A DNA stretch of 64,000 nt from assembly GCA_016584495.1 (NCBI GenBank), contig WAID01000009.1, forward strand, positions 2,728,001-2,792,000, written 5' to 3'. A program made the position numbers and the translations under genes. This document shows positions 47,744 through 59,574 of the stretch, one piece after another. The DNA comes from Celoporthe dispersa (lineage: Eukaryota > Ascomycota > Sordariomycetes > Diaporthales > Cryphonectriaceae). Numbering within the stretch: position 1 is the stretch's first letter; the number at the start of each line of letters is the position of its first letter. The notes beneath the pieces are model-generated. The model was given only the letters and a program-made list of their open reading frames with translations, made no database searches and was not told the origin of the DNA.

Positions 47744-49682
47744 ATGCCAGGCAGCTCGCGCATACCCATCAGCCTGCGTGATGGGATCACCAACGTCAAG
47801 AAGTCGAGGGCTGGCAGCTCGCTGCAGTTCCTAAACCTCGAGCTGTAAGTCTGGGTTGGGCGGGCGCAACCATCGCATGACAGAGCAGACTTACCTCGGA
47901 ACCCCGGGTTGGGTCACTTTGGCGACCGGGCTGGGCTGGACTGGCTGGCTGACCGGAACATGGCCACACAGGCTCAAGAACATCATCTTCTTCTACTTCC
48001 TCCTCAGGTGGACCCGCCGCTCCTTCTGGAAGCTCAAGGGCCGCGGGCTCATCGGCACCATCGTCGAGCTGTACACGGACGCGCGCCGCATATCGTACGG
48101 GTGGCTGCTGCGGGCGCCCGGGGTCCGCAGCAAGGTGAAGGCCCAGGTCGACGAGGCCAAGGCGAAGCTGCAGCTCAAGCTCATCAAGTCGGGCGAGAAG
48201 CGCTACCTGGCCCTCCCCAAGCAGGGCTGGTCCGACGACGAGCTCCGCGCCGAGCTGACCAGGCTGGCCGAGCTGGACCACACCCGCTGGGAGGACGGCT
48301 ACGTCTCGGGCGCCGTCTACCACGGCGAGGACGCCCTGTTGAAGCTGCAGACCGAAGCCTATGGCAAGTTCACCGTCGCCAACCCTATCCACCCGGACGT
48401 CTTCCCCGGCGTGCGCAAGATGGAGGCCGAGGTCGTGGCCATGGTCCTGTCGCTGTTCCACGCGCCCACACACGGCGCAGGCGTGACCACGAGCGGCGGC
48501 ACCGAGAGCATCCTGATGGCCTGCCTGAGCGCGAGGCAGAAGGCCTTTGCAGAGCGCGGCGTCACGGAGCCGGAAATGTAAGACTACGCACCCTCGAGAG
48601 GAGGTTTTTGGGGGGGGGAGGGGCGGTTTTTTTTTTAAAAAAAAAAGAAGAAGTTGCTGACTGGGACTGCCTCTGTCTTACACAACAGGATCCTGCCCGA
48701 CACCGCGCACACGGCCTTCCGCAAGGCATGCGAGTACTTCAAGATCAAGATGCAGCTGGTGCCGTGCCCCGCGCCCAGCTACCAGGTCGACACGCGCCGG
48801 GTCGCCAGGCTTGTCAACGCCAACACGGTGCTGATCGTGGGCAGCGCGCCCAACTTCCCCCATGGCATCATGGACGACATCCAGGCGCTCTCGAGGATCG
48901 CCCTGCGGCGCAACATCCCCCCTGCACGTGGACTGCTGTCTGGGGTCCTTCCTGATGCCCTTCCTGGACAAGGCCGGCTTCGAGGTGCCGCCCTTCGACT
49001 TCCGCCTGCGCGGCGTGACCTCCATCTCGTGCGACACCCACAAGTACGGCTTCGCGCCCAAGGGCAACAGCGTCTGCCTGTACCGCACCGAGGAGCTGCG
49101 CGCGTACCAGTACTTTGTCAGCCCGGACTGGGCAGGCGGCGTGTACGCCTCCCCCGGCCTGGCGGGGTCGCGGCCCGGCGCGCTGATCGCGGGGTGCTGG
49201 ACGAGCCTCATGAGCGTCGGCGAGGAGGGCTACCTCGGCTCGTGCGTCAAGATCGTCGGCACGACCAGGAAGATCGCCGACCGCATACGCGAGTCGCCCG
49301 TGCTCTCGGCCGAGCTGGACATCATGGGGAACCCGCTCGTCAGCGTCGTGGCCTTCACCGCGCGCAGCCTGAACATCTACGACATCGCCGACGAGATGAC
49401 CCACCGCGGCTGGCATCTCAACTCGCTCCAGGACCCGCCCGCCATGCACGTCGCCGTGACCATGCCCATCGTGAAGGTGTGGGAGAAGCTCACCGACGAC
49501 CTGGAGGTGGTCATCGAGACCGAGAGGGAGAAGGAGAGGGTGAGGGTCGTCGAGGGAAGGGGGCTAAAGGTAAGGCGATAGGGGACTCGGCGGCGCTGTA
49601 TGGCGTCGCGGGCAGCCTGCCAAACAAGGGGGTCGTAGTGGACCTGGCGAGAGGGTTTCTGGATACGCTCTACAAGGCATGA
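47744..49682 (+). CDS. DPL1: Sphingosine-1-phosphate lyase, two compensating apparent frameshifts
   Basis: This ER-membrane PLP enzyme splits phosphorylated long-chain bases to a fatty aldehyde and ethanolamine phosphate, the exit step of sphingolipid breakdown. Exons 47744-47844, 47972-48577 and 48689-49682 give 566 residues. An N-terminal hydrophobic anchor (LKNIIFFYFLL) is followed by VSGAVYHGEDALLKLQTEAY, TTSGGTESILMACLSAR, SAPNFPHGIMDDI, the PLP lysine (about Lys354) in SCDTHKYGFAPKG, and LDIMGNPLVSVVAF. One extra base in the six-C run 48917-48922 and one missing base near 49553-49563 shift the frame and then restore it, so LYGVAGSLPNKGVVVDLARG and the normal end are read. The net change is zero. 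The second intron contains G, T and A homopolymers. Assembly error is the likely cause. Confidence 0.92.
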
Positions 49683-50169
49683 TGGAGGTGAGAGAGGGGG
49701 AGGGGCAGGGAGGGGAGTGGAGGAACAAGAGATATAGTACATATTATTAGAGCACCGCTTTCTTTTTCAAAGCAACCTGTTACTGGAGCAGGCAGAGGGT
49801 CCGTTTGGCATTGATACCATTTTGGGAAGACAGTCATAGTCATAGTCATCATACATATACACACATGGGCAAGTGCAACACACTTAACACAACACATGTA
49901 CAAAGGTCCAAGGTCCTTGTCACCATGATGCCTGTGTGCCTGTCACTGACTGGGTTCAATCCTGTACATGTCGGCTGATGTTGTGAGGGCTCTCTCTCTC
50001 TCTCTCTCTCTTGCTCTCTGCTGCTCTAACCCCAGGTGACCTTTTCAGGGAGTGAAGACCAGCATAGACCACACAGAATGAATGAAACCATCACCATAGG
50101 AACTCTGCCCTTTATTGTTTGCACTAGGGAGGAAATCTCTGTGTCCCTCTAGGTTGTTTATTTGTTTGT

Positions 50170-50220
<51 letters not shown>

Positions 50221-51087
50221 GTCTTTCTCTAGGGTGGACAGACTGGAGGACAACTCCCTCAAGACAACAAAGTGGTAGTAATAGTAGTCGTCCTCGTCCT
50301 CGTCCTCATCTTCTCTGTCTCTTTCTTGTGACCTGTACACAACCCACTGAAACTTTATGCAGTCATATCATCTGAATCTTTGGTGGGACCACACAACCCC
50401 CCCCTCCAACCCCCCGGCCAGGAACCAAAACTTTTTTTTTTTCTTCTGTGCCCTTTCCAAACCTTGAGGGGCCTTCCCTTCCCTAAATCATTCCGGTTGC
50501 AAGGCCTGTTGTGCCTTGGTCATCACTGAAGAAAGACCAAGCCTCCCTTTCCCACGACATCAATTTGTGGTGGGATGAGGCCACAGCTTTCCAGGTGGTC
50601 ATCTTGAGGGGGATCTTCCGTCATGCCTCCGGAGCTCCAAAGGTTCTCCGCAGTGGCTCTTTACCTCCTTCCCACCCCTTCCGATTATATGTCCTAGCAG
50701 GAAGGACAAAAGTATCCAGGCACAAAAAGATGGTTCTTGGCCTCAACATAACTCCGACATCGCACTTCCCGCTCCAAGAGGCCATGTGGTGCATCATCAC
50801 AAGTGAGGAGGGGCCAGCAATAACTGACCAGCCCCCCCCTTCCCTCCCCTTCTTCATCCCCCAAACTTGTTCTCCCCTTCTCCCTTGATCCTTTAGAGGT
50901 CAGCATCGCGATCCCGGAACTGGCCAGTACCTGGGTCACCCTGCTTGACCAGGTCCTCAGCATCGCCAACCTGGCGCCTCTCCGACACCTCCATCTCATG
51001 TGGGCTCTTGAGCCTCTTGTGCAGTATATACCTCATTCCCAACGTCAATCCCTGGGACCTCACAACATCCCTCATGACTGCTGATTG
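49683..51087. other. Convergent 3' intergenic region (DPL1 / PDK)
   Basis: 1.4 kb with no gene; it holds a CT tract at about 49990-50010, a 45-nt pure TG repeat at 50175-50219 and a T run near 50431-50440. Confidence 0.7.
50175..50219. repeat. (TG)22 microsatellite
   Basis: A 45-base uninterrupted alternating purine-pyrimidine tract, the longest pure dinucleotide run I see in the window. Such tracts can adopt Z-form DNA. Confidence 0.95.
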
Positions 51088-52979
51088 CTATTGCAGCGGT
51101 TCGGAGGAGCTCGACAGTCGGTTCAGGTGGAGGTAGACGTCAGTACCATATCTGTTGTGTGTGTGTGTCACGAGGTTAGTCTCAGCCTTGACAAGCTCTG
51201 TTGCAGGCTTCTGATTCACTGTTGTGATCCCCCCCCCCCTTTCATCAACCAACCTCCAACTCCCAACCTCCCACACCAGCACCCTGGCCATCACGATGAA
51301 GTTTTGCTGGGAAGAAGCAGTGGGCTTGTTGTTTACTTACCCTTCCATGCTGATCAGTTTCAGGTCGCCACCAAAGTACCGAGCATACAGGCGCGAGATG
51401 GGCAGGCCGTATCCGAAACCCGCCATAGGCGCCTTGAAGTCGCTCTTGTCAAAGTCCGGGTCGAGGCTCGGGGTGCGGTCGACGGTCGTGTACATGTACG
51501 TCCAGACCAGGGGGATGGCGCTGCGCGGGATGCCGCCGCCCTCGTCCGAGATCTTGATGGTGATGTCTTCTTTGCCCTCGGCGACGATGACCTTGGTGAC
51601 GGGAAACTCCTGTTTGTCCTGGCCGTGGGTCTCGACGACGGCGCGCAGCGAGTTCTTGAGGGTCTCGAAGAGCATGTGGCTCAGGTGACCGGGGACGTAC
51701 ATGAAGTTCAGGTTCGGGTTGCACACGAGCTGGATCTTGGGGGCCTCGAACAGGCCGTAGTGGTCCTCGCAGACGAAGCGGGCGTTCTCGATGGCCTCCT
51801 GGGCGAGGTCCATGACGTTGGTCTTGGTGCAGATGATGCCGACATAGTTGGGGTCGGTATAGTGGCTCTGGTCGCTCAGGGCGATGTGCTGGCCGATCAG
51901 CATGCGGATCCCGATGCGCGACATGTAGAAGCGGTCCAGGAACGACTGGATCGTGTTGTCGATCTGCATGCGCTGGCGCTTGCGCTTGTACTCGAGGATG
52001 CCCTGCGCCATCGTCGTCACCACGCCGTCGTGTCGCCTCTTGATCTTGTGGAGCGTCTGTGCGAACTTTTGGTTGTACAGGTACAGATCTGGCGGCCAGT
52101 CGCCCGTGTCGTCGACCATGGCAAAGTACCGCCGCGACGCCTGGTACTTCTTGGCCCACCCGTTGCCGCTACCGCTGCCGTTCTGCTGCCCGGGCATGGA
52201 GGAGTACTGGCCCTCCTCTATGCTCGGGTTGGAGGTCGCCTCGGAGAGAAGATAGCCCTTGCCGGAGGCCTTGGAGGGTTTCATGAGCCGGTTCCGCACG
52301 TCTTGGGGGAGCTGTGGGCGTGGGAGCTCCGTGATCTCCTGTTCAAGAGGGAGGGGAAGCAGGCCCCGTCAGCCACCACCCGCCCTAGCAGGCTGGCCCT
52401 CTCTCTCTCTCTCTTTTTCTCGTTCTTCTTCTTCTCCTGCCTGTGCATTATATGAGAGGGGGGAGGAGGGAGCCGATGAGGTGGACGGCGGGTTGGGCGT
52501 ACCTCGAATGACTGTGCATACCAGTCAGACACCTTCTTGACAGAGGGCATCTCGCTTAGGCCATCGGGAAGATTGTTGAGCTCCTCGACCCGGTGGGCCA
52601 GCCGTATGGGAAGCTCCTCGGCGAGGAACTGTGACGCGCGGAAGAGGGTACCTGGGGAGAGGCCGAGATATGAGCCACACGAGAGCAAGCAGCCGCAGTG
52701 AGAAGGACGGGACCACGGCCCACCGGCACCGGCAACCAGCAACCTACCAGTAGAGGGCTTCTCGCCAAACTGCACCATCTGGCGCAGGGAGACACCAGTC
52801 GCTGGGAACTTGGAGAAGTGCGCAATGCTCTTCTATATCGGTGGTGATGGTGTACATGTCAGCTGGGGCCGACCATCATGGACACAGGCACAGGCACGTG
52901 CCAGGCGGTTTGGGGGGGGCGGACGGGGCGGGAGAGAGAGAATGCGCACCATGAGCCGGTCGCTCTTCTTCCACGACAT
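51088..52979 (-). CDS. Pyruvate dehydrogenase kinase-like mitochondrial GHKL kinase
   Basis: Five minus-strand exons, 52979-52950, 52832-52748, 52651-52503, 52338-51341 and 51151-51088, give 441 residues with all phases correct. The first exon codes only MSWKKSDRLM, and FPATGVSLRQMVQFGEKPST follows, a typical PDK/BCKDK start. GHKL motifs: N-box ETLKNSLRAVVE (about 313-324), G1 DEGGGIP (353-359), G2 GFGYGLP (396-402), then ISRLYARYFGGDL. The family phosphorylates and inactivates the E1 alpha subunit of the pyruvate (or branched-chain) dehydrogenase complex in the mitochondrial matrix. A Ser/Gly-rich insert (about 109-147) precedes the WAKKYQASRRYFAM part. Intron 1 (GTGCGC donor) contains an eight-G run. 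Which of the fungal paralogues this is (Pkp1 or Pkp2 type) I cannot decide. Confidence 0.92.
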
Positions 52980-54256
52980 CTTGGTTCGTCACGTGGACCC
53001 CCACGGTACCCAGAAAGACAGCTCTTCAGACTATGGTTGCACCATTGAAGGTCCTGTCATGCCTCGAGTACGGCAATTGGTGTCCTTTTGCTCTGGGGGG
53101 GGAGGGTTGGGTGGGCAGCGAGAAATGGGTCGAGCGCAGGGGACCTTGGGCTGGACTCGACCTGACTGATGAGTCTTGTCGTCGAGGTAGAGCGCGCTTA
53201 GCCGAGGCAAGGCGCGGCGGGACTTTATCGATATTGGATTTTTGGATTTGGGGGCTTCCGGGCGGGAGGGATCTGGAGGCAGGATGGGAATGACGCAACA
53301 ACTCACTCTCTAGGCTGTTAGGCGGGAGGTTCAGGGCCCGGAAGAGCAGAGAGCGGGATGAGGATAGACGTTATCAAGAAGTAGAAGAAATGTCATGCAG
53401 GAAGGAATGAATATTAATTAGTTCTTGAAGAAGCACAGGAAATACGGTGGTAGTGGTGGTCATCCAGTGGGCTCTCTCTTCTCTCCTCCCGTCTCTAGGC
53501 CGGCATTTTCCCTTGCTGCCAGGGCAAGCAGGTCAGTCCAGTTAGTGGTGGGGCATCCCTTCCCCTCACCTGTGCACCACTTCTCCACAGGCGGTACAGC
53601 GGGCAATAGTGCAGTACAGCTTACAGTAGTAGTGCAGTGCTACACCTTACTCCGGTGGTAGTAGATCTGAACAAGGGGGGGATGGTGTTGGGGGTTTGGC
53701 TTCCATGTTTCCGGCAGCACATGCATGCATGCCGTAGTATTCATGATGACAGGTTATCGCCCTGCGCATATACAAGTGTCGCCCTGCTACTATGTACAGC
53801 ACGGTACGGGTGTGCTGGTCACATCTTTAGCACGCAGCTGAGCACTGCATAAACCACACCTAAACACCCTCCATCACATGCTAAAGAAACATCCTGTGGA
53901 GGTGACTAGTATAGTGGAAACCCTCCCTGCAGGTGCCCACACATACTGATGTAAAACAGGAGCTGTCTCTCTCTCGGGCTACTTTTCTTTCCCCCCCCCT
54001 TTTTTTTTCTTTTTCTTCTCCTTTTCTTGTCTTCTTTTTATTCTTCTTCCTAGGGAAATCATACAGGAATCAATGTCAGCCCATCCTGCCTGTTCTAACT
54101 TATGACTCTGACGACAAAAGACTGGCCAGTCTCATGCCTCAGACTATGACATGGTAACCCGATTGGCTGTTGCCATTCCTGCCCTGACGTGCGCGAAACG
54201 TAAAAGTGCTTACGAGCAGCAATAATCACTGTAAAGAGCCATACAGTAAATATCCA
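52980..54256. other. Intergenic region, upstream of PDK-like gene
   Basis: 1.28 kb between two minus-strand genes: the promoter of the PDK-like gene on its left and the 3' end of the F-box-like gene on its right. It shows T/C-rich tracts near 53990-54050 and no coding potential I would support. Confidence 0.6.
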
Positions 54257-56223
54257 TCATACCCCGTGTTCTTCCTTCAAGATGACCCACTTCCACTCTG
54301 CCATCTTCACGTCTCCCTTGCCAGCTGCTTGGCTGTTGTACCCAGGCCCCATAATCTTCTCCTCCCATATCCCTTCCACGTTTACCCTCTCCCACTGCTC
54401 CTTCACCTGGCCGTACCACTCGGGCGTTGTCGCCCTCCAGAAGAGCGGGTTGGCTAGGTGGACAAACAGACAGCGCAAGCCGGCACCAGTATCACTACTA
54501 AGTGGTCTCCATCCAGACCCAGACCCTGCCCTGGTTTCCTCGTCGCCCTTCAACCCTAAGTCCTCCCACGGAATACCCCACCAGATCCTAACGGGCTCGA
54601 GACGTGCTCCATATCCGCCGAGTATTTCCGTATACTGTTCGCTGTCCATCCTCCGACGCGAGGGGGGCAGCAGTGCCTGCACTCATAGTCTGCAATTTCG
54701 AAGCGAAGCGTGAGCCGCGGGAGGTCAAGCTTGTTTCTAGACCACAGCACCGTCTCCGTCCAGTCGAGGAGGGCCGGTGCATCGCAACCACCATCCACGT
54801 CTCCAGGGCGCGGAATAGGGTCGACCGGCGGAAAGGTGAGATCCAGGAAGCGGATGTATCGAAGGGATGTCTCAGCCACGCCTGTGCGCAGGAACACGGA
54901 GGCTGGAAAATTGGAATGGTCAAAGTGGATGGGCATCAATGTGTTGGCTGTGTCGCCGTGGGCCAGGACAATGATGCGGTTCTGCCCAAAGAAGACGCAC
55001 TGTGCTTCCTGATAGAACTGGCGCCCGACGCTGAATAGAGCGGTGGGCGGCCTCCAGCAGAAGCACGTCGCCTTGGGCACCGACGCGGCTGCGTGGTAGC
55101 GGTCACAGAAACAGTCCGTCTGGCCCGAGCGGTGGAAGCAGTTGCGGAAGCTGCACGAGTGGTGAAAGAGGTCGTGATCGCGAGGCATGCTGCACGAGCC
55201 CGGAAAACGGAACCCTGGGACGTCAGTCGGGAGAAATGTCCCTGCCGAGGGACACACGTGCCACGGGCTGGCCGGCCAGGGCGCCCGCACGTTTGTGCAG
55301 ATCTGATGGCGGAACTGTAGGTGATACTTGTTGACCGGGTCCCACTGGACTTCTTTCAGCGGCGTCACGAGATCCGTGAAGCTGAGTATGCGGAGACGCA
55401 GCTCTGCCGGGAGCATCATGAAAGGGAACGACGACGACGAGGAGGAGGAGGAAGAGGAGGAGGATGGTGATGGTGATGATGGCGTTGGTGACGGCTGCTG
55501 CTGCTGCGCTCGTCCTCCCACGGCCTTCCAGGCAATAACCTCAGCGAGCTGCCGGATGGGCTGAGAACGAGCTCCGGCGAGCCTGAGGTGGCATTGCGCC
55601 AGCGTTGGAAAGTGGGACAAAGAAGAGGCGACCAGACACGCGGTGTCAAACTCGTCAACATCACAGATGAAGGACAGCTCGAGCTTCCCAGGAGACATGA
55701 GAGGCCCAATCTCCGAGGCCACATCGAGCCACCTGTCGAGCAGATGTGCGTCCCGCTCCTCCATCCTGTTAAGAGGGCCACGGCAGAAGGCATCTAGGGC
55801 TCCATAGCCTACTATGCGCCTGTCACCGTGGCAGTTGCATTGGCTCCACGTCCTGTTCAGCTGGACCACCAGGTGGCGCAGGTTGCCACGCGCTGCTCGC
55901 ACGATGAGGCGCAGGTGCAGGAAGTTGATAGAGCGTGTGACATCAGACCTCTCGGAGGGGTCGAGCCGAAAGATGAACCAGTTCGTCGAGTAGAAGAGCT
56001 GCAACACCTCGGAGTAGATGGCACGGGAGACGAGGGCCAGCTTGAGCGAGGTCGCGCAGCTTCTTGTCCGTTCTTCGGCCGGGTCCCATGTTTGCCCGCT
56101 GACTTTGTCGCAGGTGATAAATGCGGCCAGTATGTCGATGTCTGAATCAGTGACCAGGCCTGCGTCGCAGTATATCCGACGTCGGAGGTCGAAGGGGAGG
56201 TCAAGAAAAGTAGCCATGGTCAT
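54257..56223 (-). CDS. F-box-like protein with two F-box-type segments, one apparent frameshift
   Basis: A single exon, read MTMATFLDLPFDLRRRIY at the start (a second Met lies two codons on). An N-terminal F-box-like segment is followed by helices and LFYSTNWFIFRLDP, then a Ser-rich run (about residues 245-265, acidic GA-rich codons on the plus strand) and a second segment FMMLPAELRLRILSFTDLV. A Cys/His-rich part (CSFRNCFHRSGQTDCFCDRY) comes next. At the six-G run 54662-54667 one base seems to be missing; allowing for it the frame runs on through SEQYTEILGGYGARLEPV to the stop at 54257, 655 residues. Without it the protein would end early at 54556. F-box proteins usually link substrates to SCF ubiquitin ligases; many fungal ones have unknown targets. 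Confidence 0.75.
55433..55475. repeat. GA/GAC-rich trinucleotide tract coding for poly-Ser
   Basis: GAC GAC GAC GAG GAG GAG-type repeats on the plus strand, read on the minus strand as a run of Ser codons inside the F-box-like gene. A low-complexity linker prone to length change. Confidence 0.8.
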
Positions 56224-57157
56224 TCAAGATGAGAGAACGCCGGCACAAAGATGGCGGTGTGACTGACTTGGATGGAGAAGAAAGGATGACGAGAGGAGAG
56301 GAGAGAAAGGCAGAGGAGAGGAGGGGAGAGGATAGGTGGAGGGTAGAAAAGACAGGAGAGGGAAGGAGGGAGGGAGAGCTGAAAAGAGGAGAAGCTCGAG
56401 GGGCAACCGAGATGGTTGGGCAGCACCTTCCACGCCAGCCAGCCACCTGCATCAGGAAAAAGCAATGTGAAGCCACTATGAGATTCAGGTTAAGGGTTAG
56501 ATGCTTAACCGAACTCCGTGTTATTATCTTGTCAGCCAATTGCCATGCATGTCAAAGTTCTGCTGCCGTGGTGTGACCATCTTACTTAATATACTCCCTA
56601 CGAATCCAAAGCATTTTTTCCCCCCATTTCTTCCCTTTGAACCACCATGGCCGCCTGTGCTAGCCCGGAGCTGTTTCAAGCGACTGATTACTTAATTTGA
56701 TGGACCGCAGAAGTGGTCGACGGGCCCCCGACGACCAGCAGGTAAGCAGCCCATTCATTAGGTGTAGCGGCCGAACTGAAGCCCGTGGAACTTCTGAAGG
56801 GCCTCGAAAGGCTCTCAGCCTTACAGTCAGGACATTGATATACTATGATCATACAAGAAAGGTTTGTCTCCTGGACCATCGAAGCTATAATCAAGTCCAC
56901 GGTCTGGAGCGATCGGTTCCTAGCTAAACGCTCATCTTGGGAGCAGCGTTCTGCCTGAGAGTAATAATGATGTATCATGTCCATTCAATCTCAAGACGGC
57001 AGAAGGGTCGTGAGCCTGGTGGTTATTGAAGAAGAAGAAGAAGAAGGAGCAAGCAACTCCAACTCCGTATCAGATCGTCGTTCCATTCTCTCTCCTTTCC
57101 CTTTTTTCTTTAGAACTAGACCACCATAGCTTCTCTTATTCTCTTCGTCACACTCTT

Positions 57158-57188
<31 letters not shown>

Positions 57189-57199
57189 CAGCGTTAGCA
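56224..57199. other. Divergent intergenic region
   Basis: About 1 kb. GAGAGG-type purine-rich repeats at 56275-56400 lie just upstream of the F-box-like gene, and a TA repeat lies just upstream of the gene relic. No gene is seen. Confidence 0.65.
57158..57184. repeat. (TA)13 microsatellite
   Basis: A pure TA run about 15 bp upstream of the first Met of the gene relic. It is the only long AT dinucleotide run noted in the window. Confidence 0.92.
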
Positions 57200-58109
57200 A
57201 TGTCCTTTAGCTTCACATCGAGGCGAAAATCCCCGACATTCGATTTTGTCAAGATGGATCTAGGGCCTGGGTCAACTAACTACCCAACATGGTATTTCGA
57301 CACAGAACGGAGCGACACCCCCTTGACCAACTGGGAGGAGCTTTTTTCTCGGCAGCATCGTCGTCTGCCGCACCCTCCGTCACCAACTTCAGCTGCGCCA
57401 TGCTGGACACCGACCGGGACGAAGGACGAAACCAGGCCGCCTGCGTCTGCAAACACAGCGACAGCACCATTCCTGTGCCACTTCTCAGCATCCCCAGCTC
57501 CCAGCTGACCAGGCCGATATTGGAGGTATCGAGTATGCGAGTGACGATTTTCTGGACACGGGCTCGCTGGTGGTGCAGGTGCCTATGAGCGGGTGCAACT
57601 CGTCGCAGATTCTGGCGCCCATGATCAAGTCCCTCGCCACGTCTGTCGAAAAATTCCGCCACCGGGAACAACTGCTTCACCCAGAACTACTCGGTCGGGG
57701 AGCTCAAGCGGCGCGGCCTCAGCTTCCGGGACCTGCACGACTCGGTGCTGGACTATGTCGGCTTGGGGGGGCGGGGGGCGGAGGCGTGCAGCCCGGTCGG
57801 AGGAATCACCCTTATGTGGTCGAGGAGCACAAGACCATGTGCAACGCGGCCTGGTTCCATACCGTCAACTACTACAGCCTGTACTGGCGGACCGCGGAGG
57901 AGCCTGGGCCCACGAATTTTATCAATGCCGGGGTGACGTTTGAAACGTCTGACGACGGCGACTTCCTCTGTGAGGTCCTGGGTGCCCTCGTAGACGGGCT
58001 GACGTTGCTGGAGCCCCAGTTCGTCGTCGAGGATGTTGAGTTGAAAGAAGGCATCAACATGCTGTGCTGCAGTGCGTATGGGGATCGTAACGGCGCCCGC
58101 ACAGGCTGA
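57200..58109 (+). pseudogene. Degenerate gene relic with about four frameshifts, secreted-type Cys-rich protein
   Basis: Protein-like segments follow each other in changing frames: STNYPTWYFDTERSDTPLTN (from 57200), then SVTNFSCAMLDTDRDEG, then SDDFLDTGSLVVQVPMSGC, then NNCFTQNYSVGELKRRG, then TMCNAAWFHTVNYYSLYWRT and TNFINAGVTFET to a stop at 58107-58109. Shifts are needed near 57340, 57490, 57655 and 57825. The segments share even Cys spacing and codon use, so they come from one protein. They resemble, weakly, the regions that follow the catalytic domain in some large secreted fungal proteins such as subgroup-C chitinases, but no catalytic domain is present upstream, so the copy also seems 5'-truncated. 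The family call is tentative. The density of breaks is well above that of other genes here. Confidence 0.6.
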
Positions 58110-59574
58110 TGTGGAGAGAGAGAGTGTGTGTATATACGTGCCTCCATTTGATTACCACTTTCCCGATTGCTATCTCTGTTGATAATATCTTGGATACTGT
58201 CCCGTTCAGACTTATTATAGCCATTTCGAAGAACATAGGGGCCTGGAGCCTGTCATGATATAATATACGATTATGATTTATGATTCAGGAATTATTTGAA
58301 TCTATAAGATCCAATTGTGCCTTCGAGATGTCTCTAATGAAAAATGCGGCTGAAAAGTACTCCGGAGTTGTAACTTGCACGTCATATCACTCCTTGGGAG
58401 AGTCGGTGCATAGTGGCCTCTTTATATCATATAATCCAAGACGGAGACAGACGCAATCAGGTGGCTACCTTGGATTCTTGTCTTACATATGGACGGGGTG
58501 GTGATTCGGTCAGTACTTTGACATTCATGTAAGTTGTTGGTAGTTATTATGAATTGGGCCCTCTCATTGGCCTGCTGAGACCCACAGCTCCAGTGCTCTG
58601 TTCATCCCAGGCACTGCTCCTTTCCCTTTCTTTCCCTCTATTTCTCTGCTCGAAAGATAAGTTCAAATGCGTACCAGTTTGTGCCCACCAACGCTCGCCC
58701 TTCTCGTCTCACTATTGCTGTACGGACTGTGTAAAACAGTAGCTATATAGCCTCGCAAGCTCGCCAGGGGTCCCGGGGTCGGCTTACACTCTGCTTGGCC
58801 AGGGCACAAATGGGTCCAGGGAAACGTCAGACTGAGTACTTACTCAAGCAAGTATTACCCACTTCAGAGGTGAGTACTGTTAGTATATCAGCTGTGGTGT
58901 TCATCTGCCATGTACACGAATCAAGTAATTGGTCAAGTACTGCTATGCTGTGTTTATATGAAAGTATAGACGTTTATAAGAAGAAGAAAGAGATTCCCTG
59001 GTCGGATGGATGAATACAGGGATCCCACTCAGACCGATGCTACAGGGCCTAGACAACAAATCGTGAAGCTGTCACACCACATCATCTAATGATCCATCCG
59101 GCCCGTAATTAATTGTTCCCATCTTTTCTGCTTGACCTCCCTGAGGACTCAGGGGCTGGCTTCATATGCACCTTCTTCCAGCCTCTCTCACGCGAGTAAC
59201 GATTAGCCCACATGCTCAAGCTCTCAACCCGTGCTGAATGCAACTTAAAGAAGCATGGTGCCCAAAAGATAGGGTGGCTTCTTAATCGACCTGCTGATCG
59301 TACGACACCCAAAGCACAGCGACGTCACGCACGCCGTAGCCGCGAAAGCTTCCCCCCCAACCAAAAAAGGGTACTCAGGTAATTAGTGCAGTAGTAGCAG
59401 AGGCAGCGCCATCCACAACATCCATCACCAGCGAAAGAGCACGTATCCACAATACCTCTAAATGACAGGCTGCTGGGTTGCAGACAACTCACTCCCTACC
59501 TCCTCCCTTTTCCTTGGGCGATGCGCAGTCCAGCGCGCAAACACAAACACACACACCCCCCCCTCTAACTTCCA
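58110..59574. other. Intergenic region, AT-richer
   Basis: 1.46 kb; the part from about 58150 to 59000 is visibly richer in A+T than most of the window (TATAATATACGATTATGATT near 58258). No gene is seen. Confidence 0.6.
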
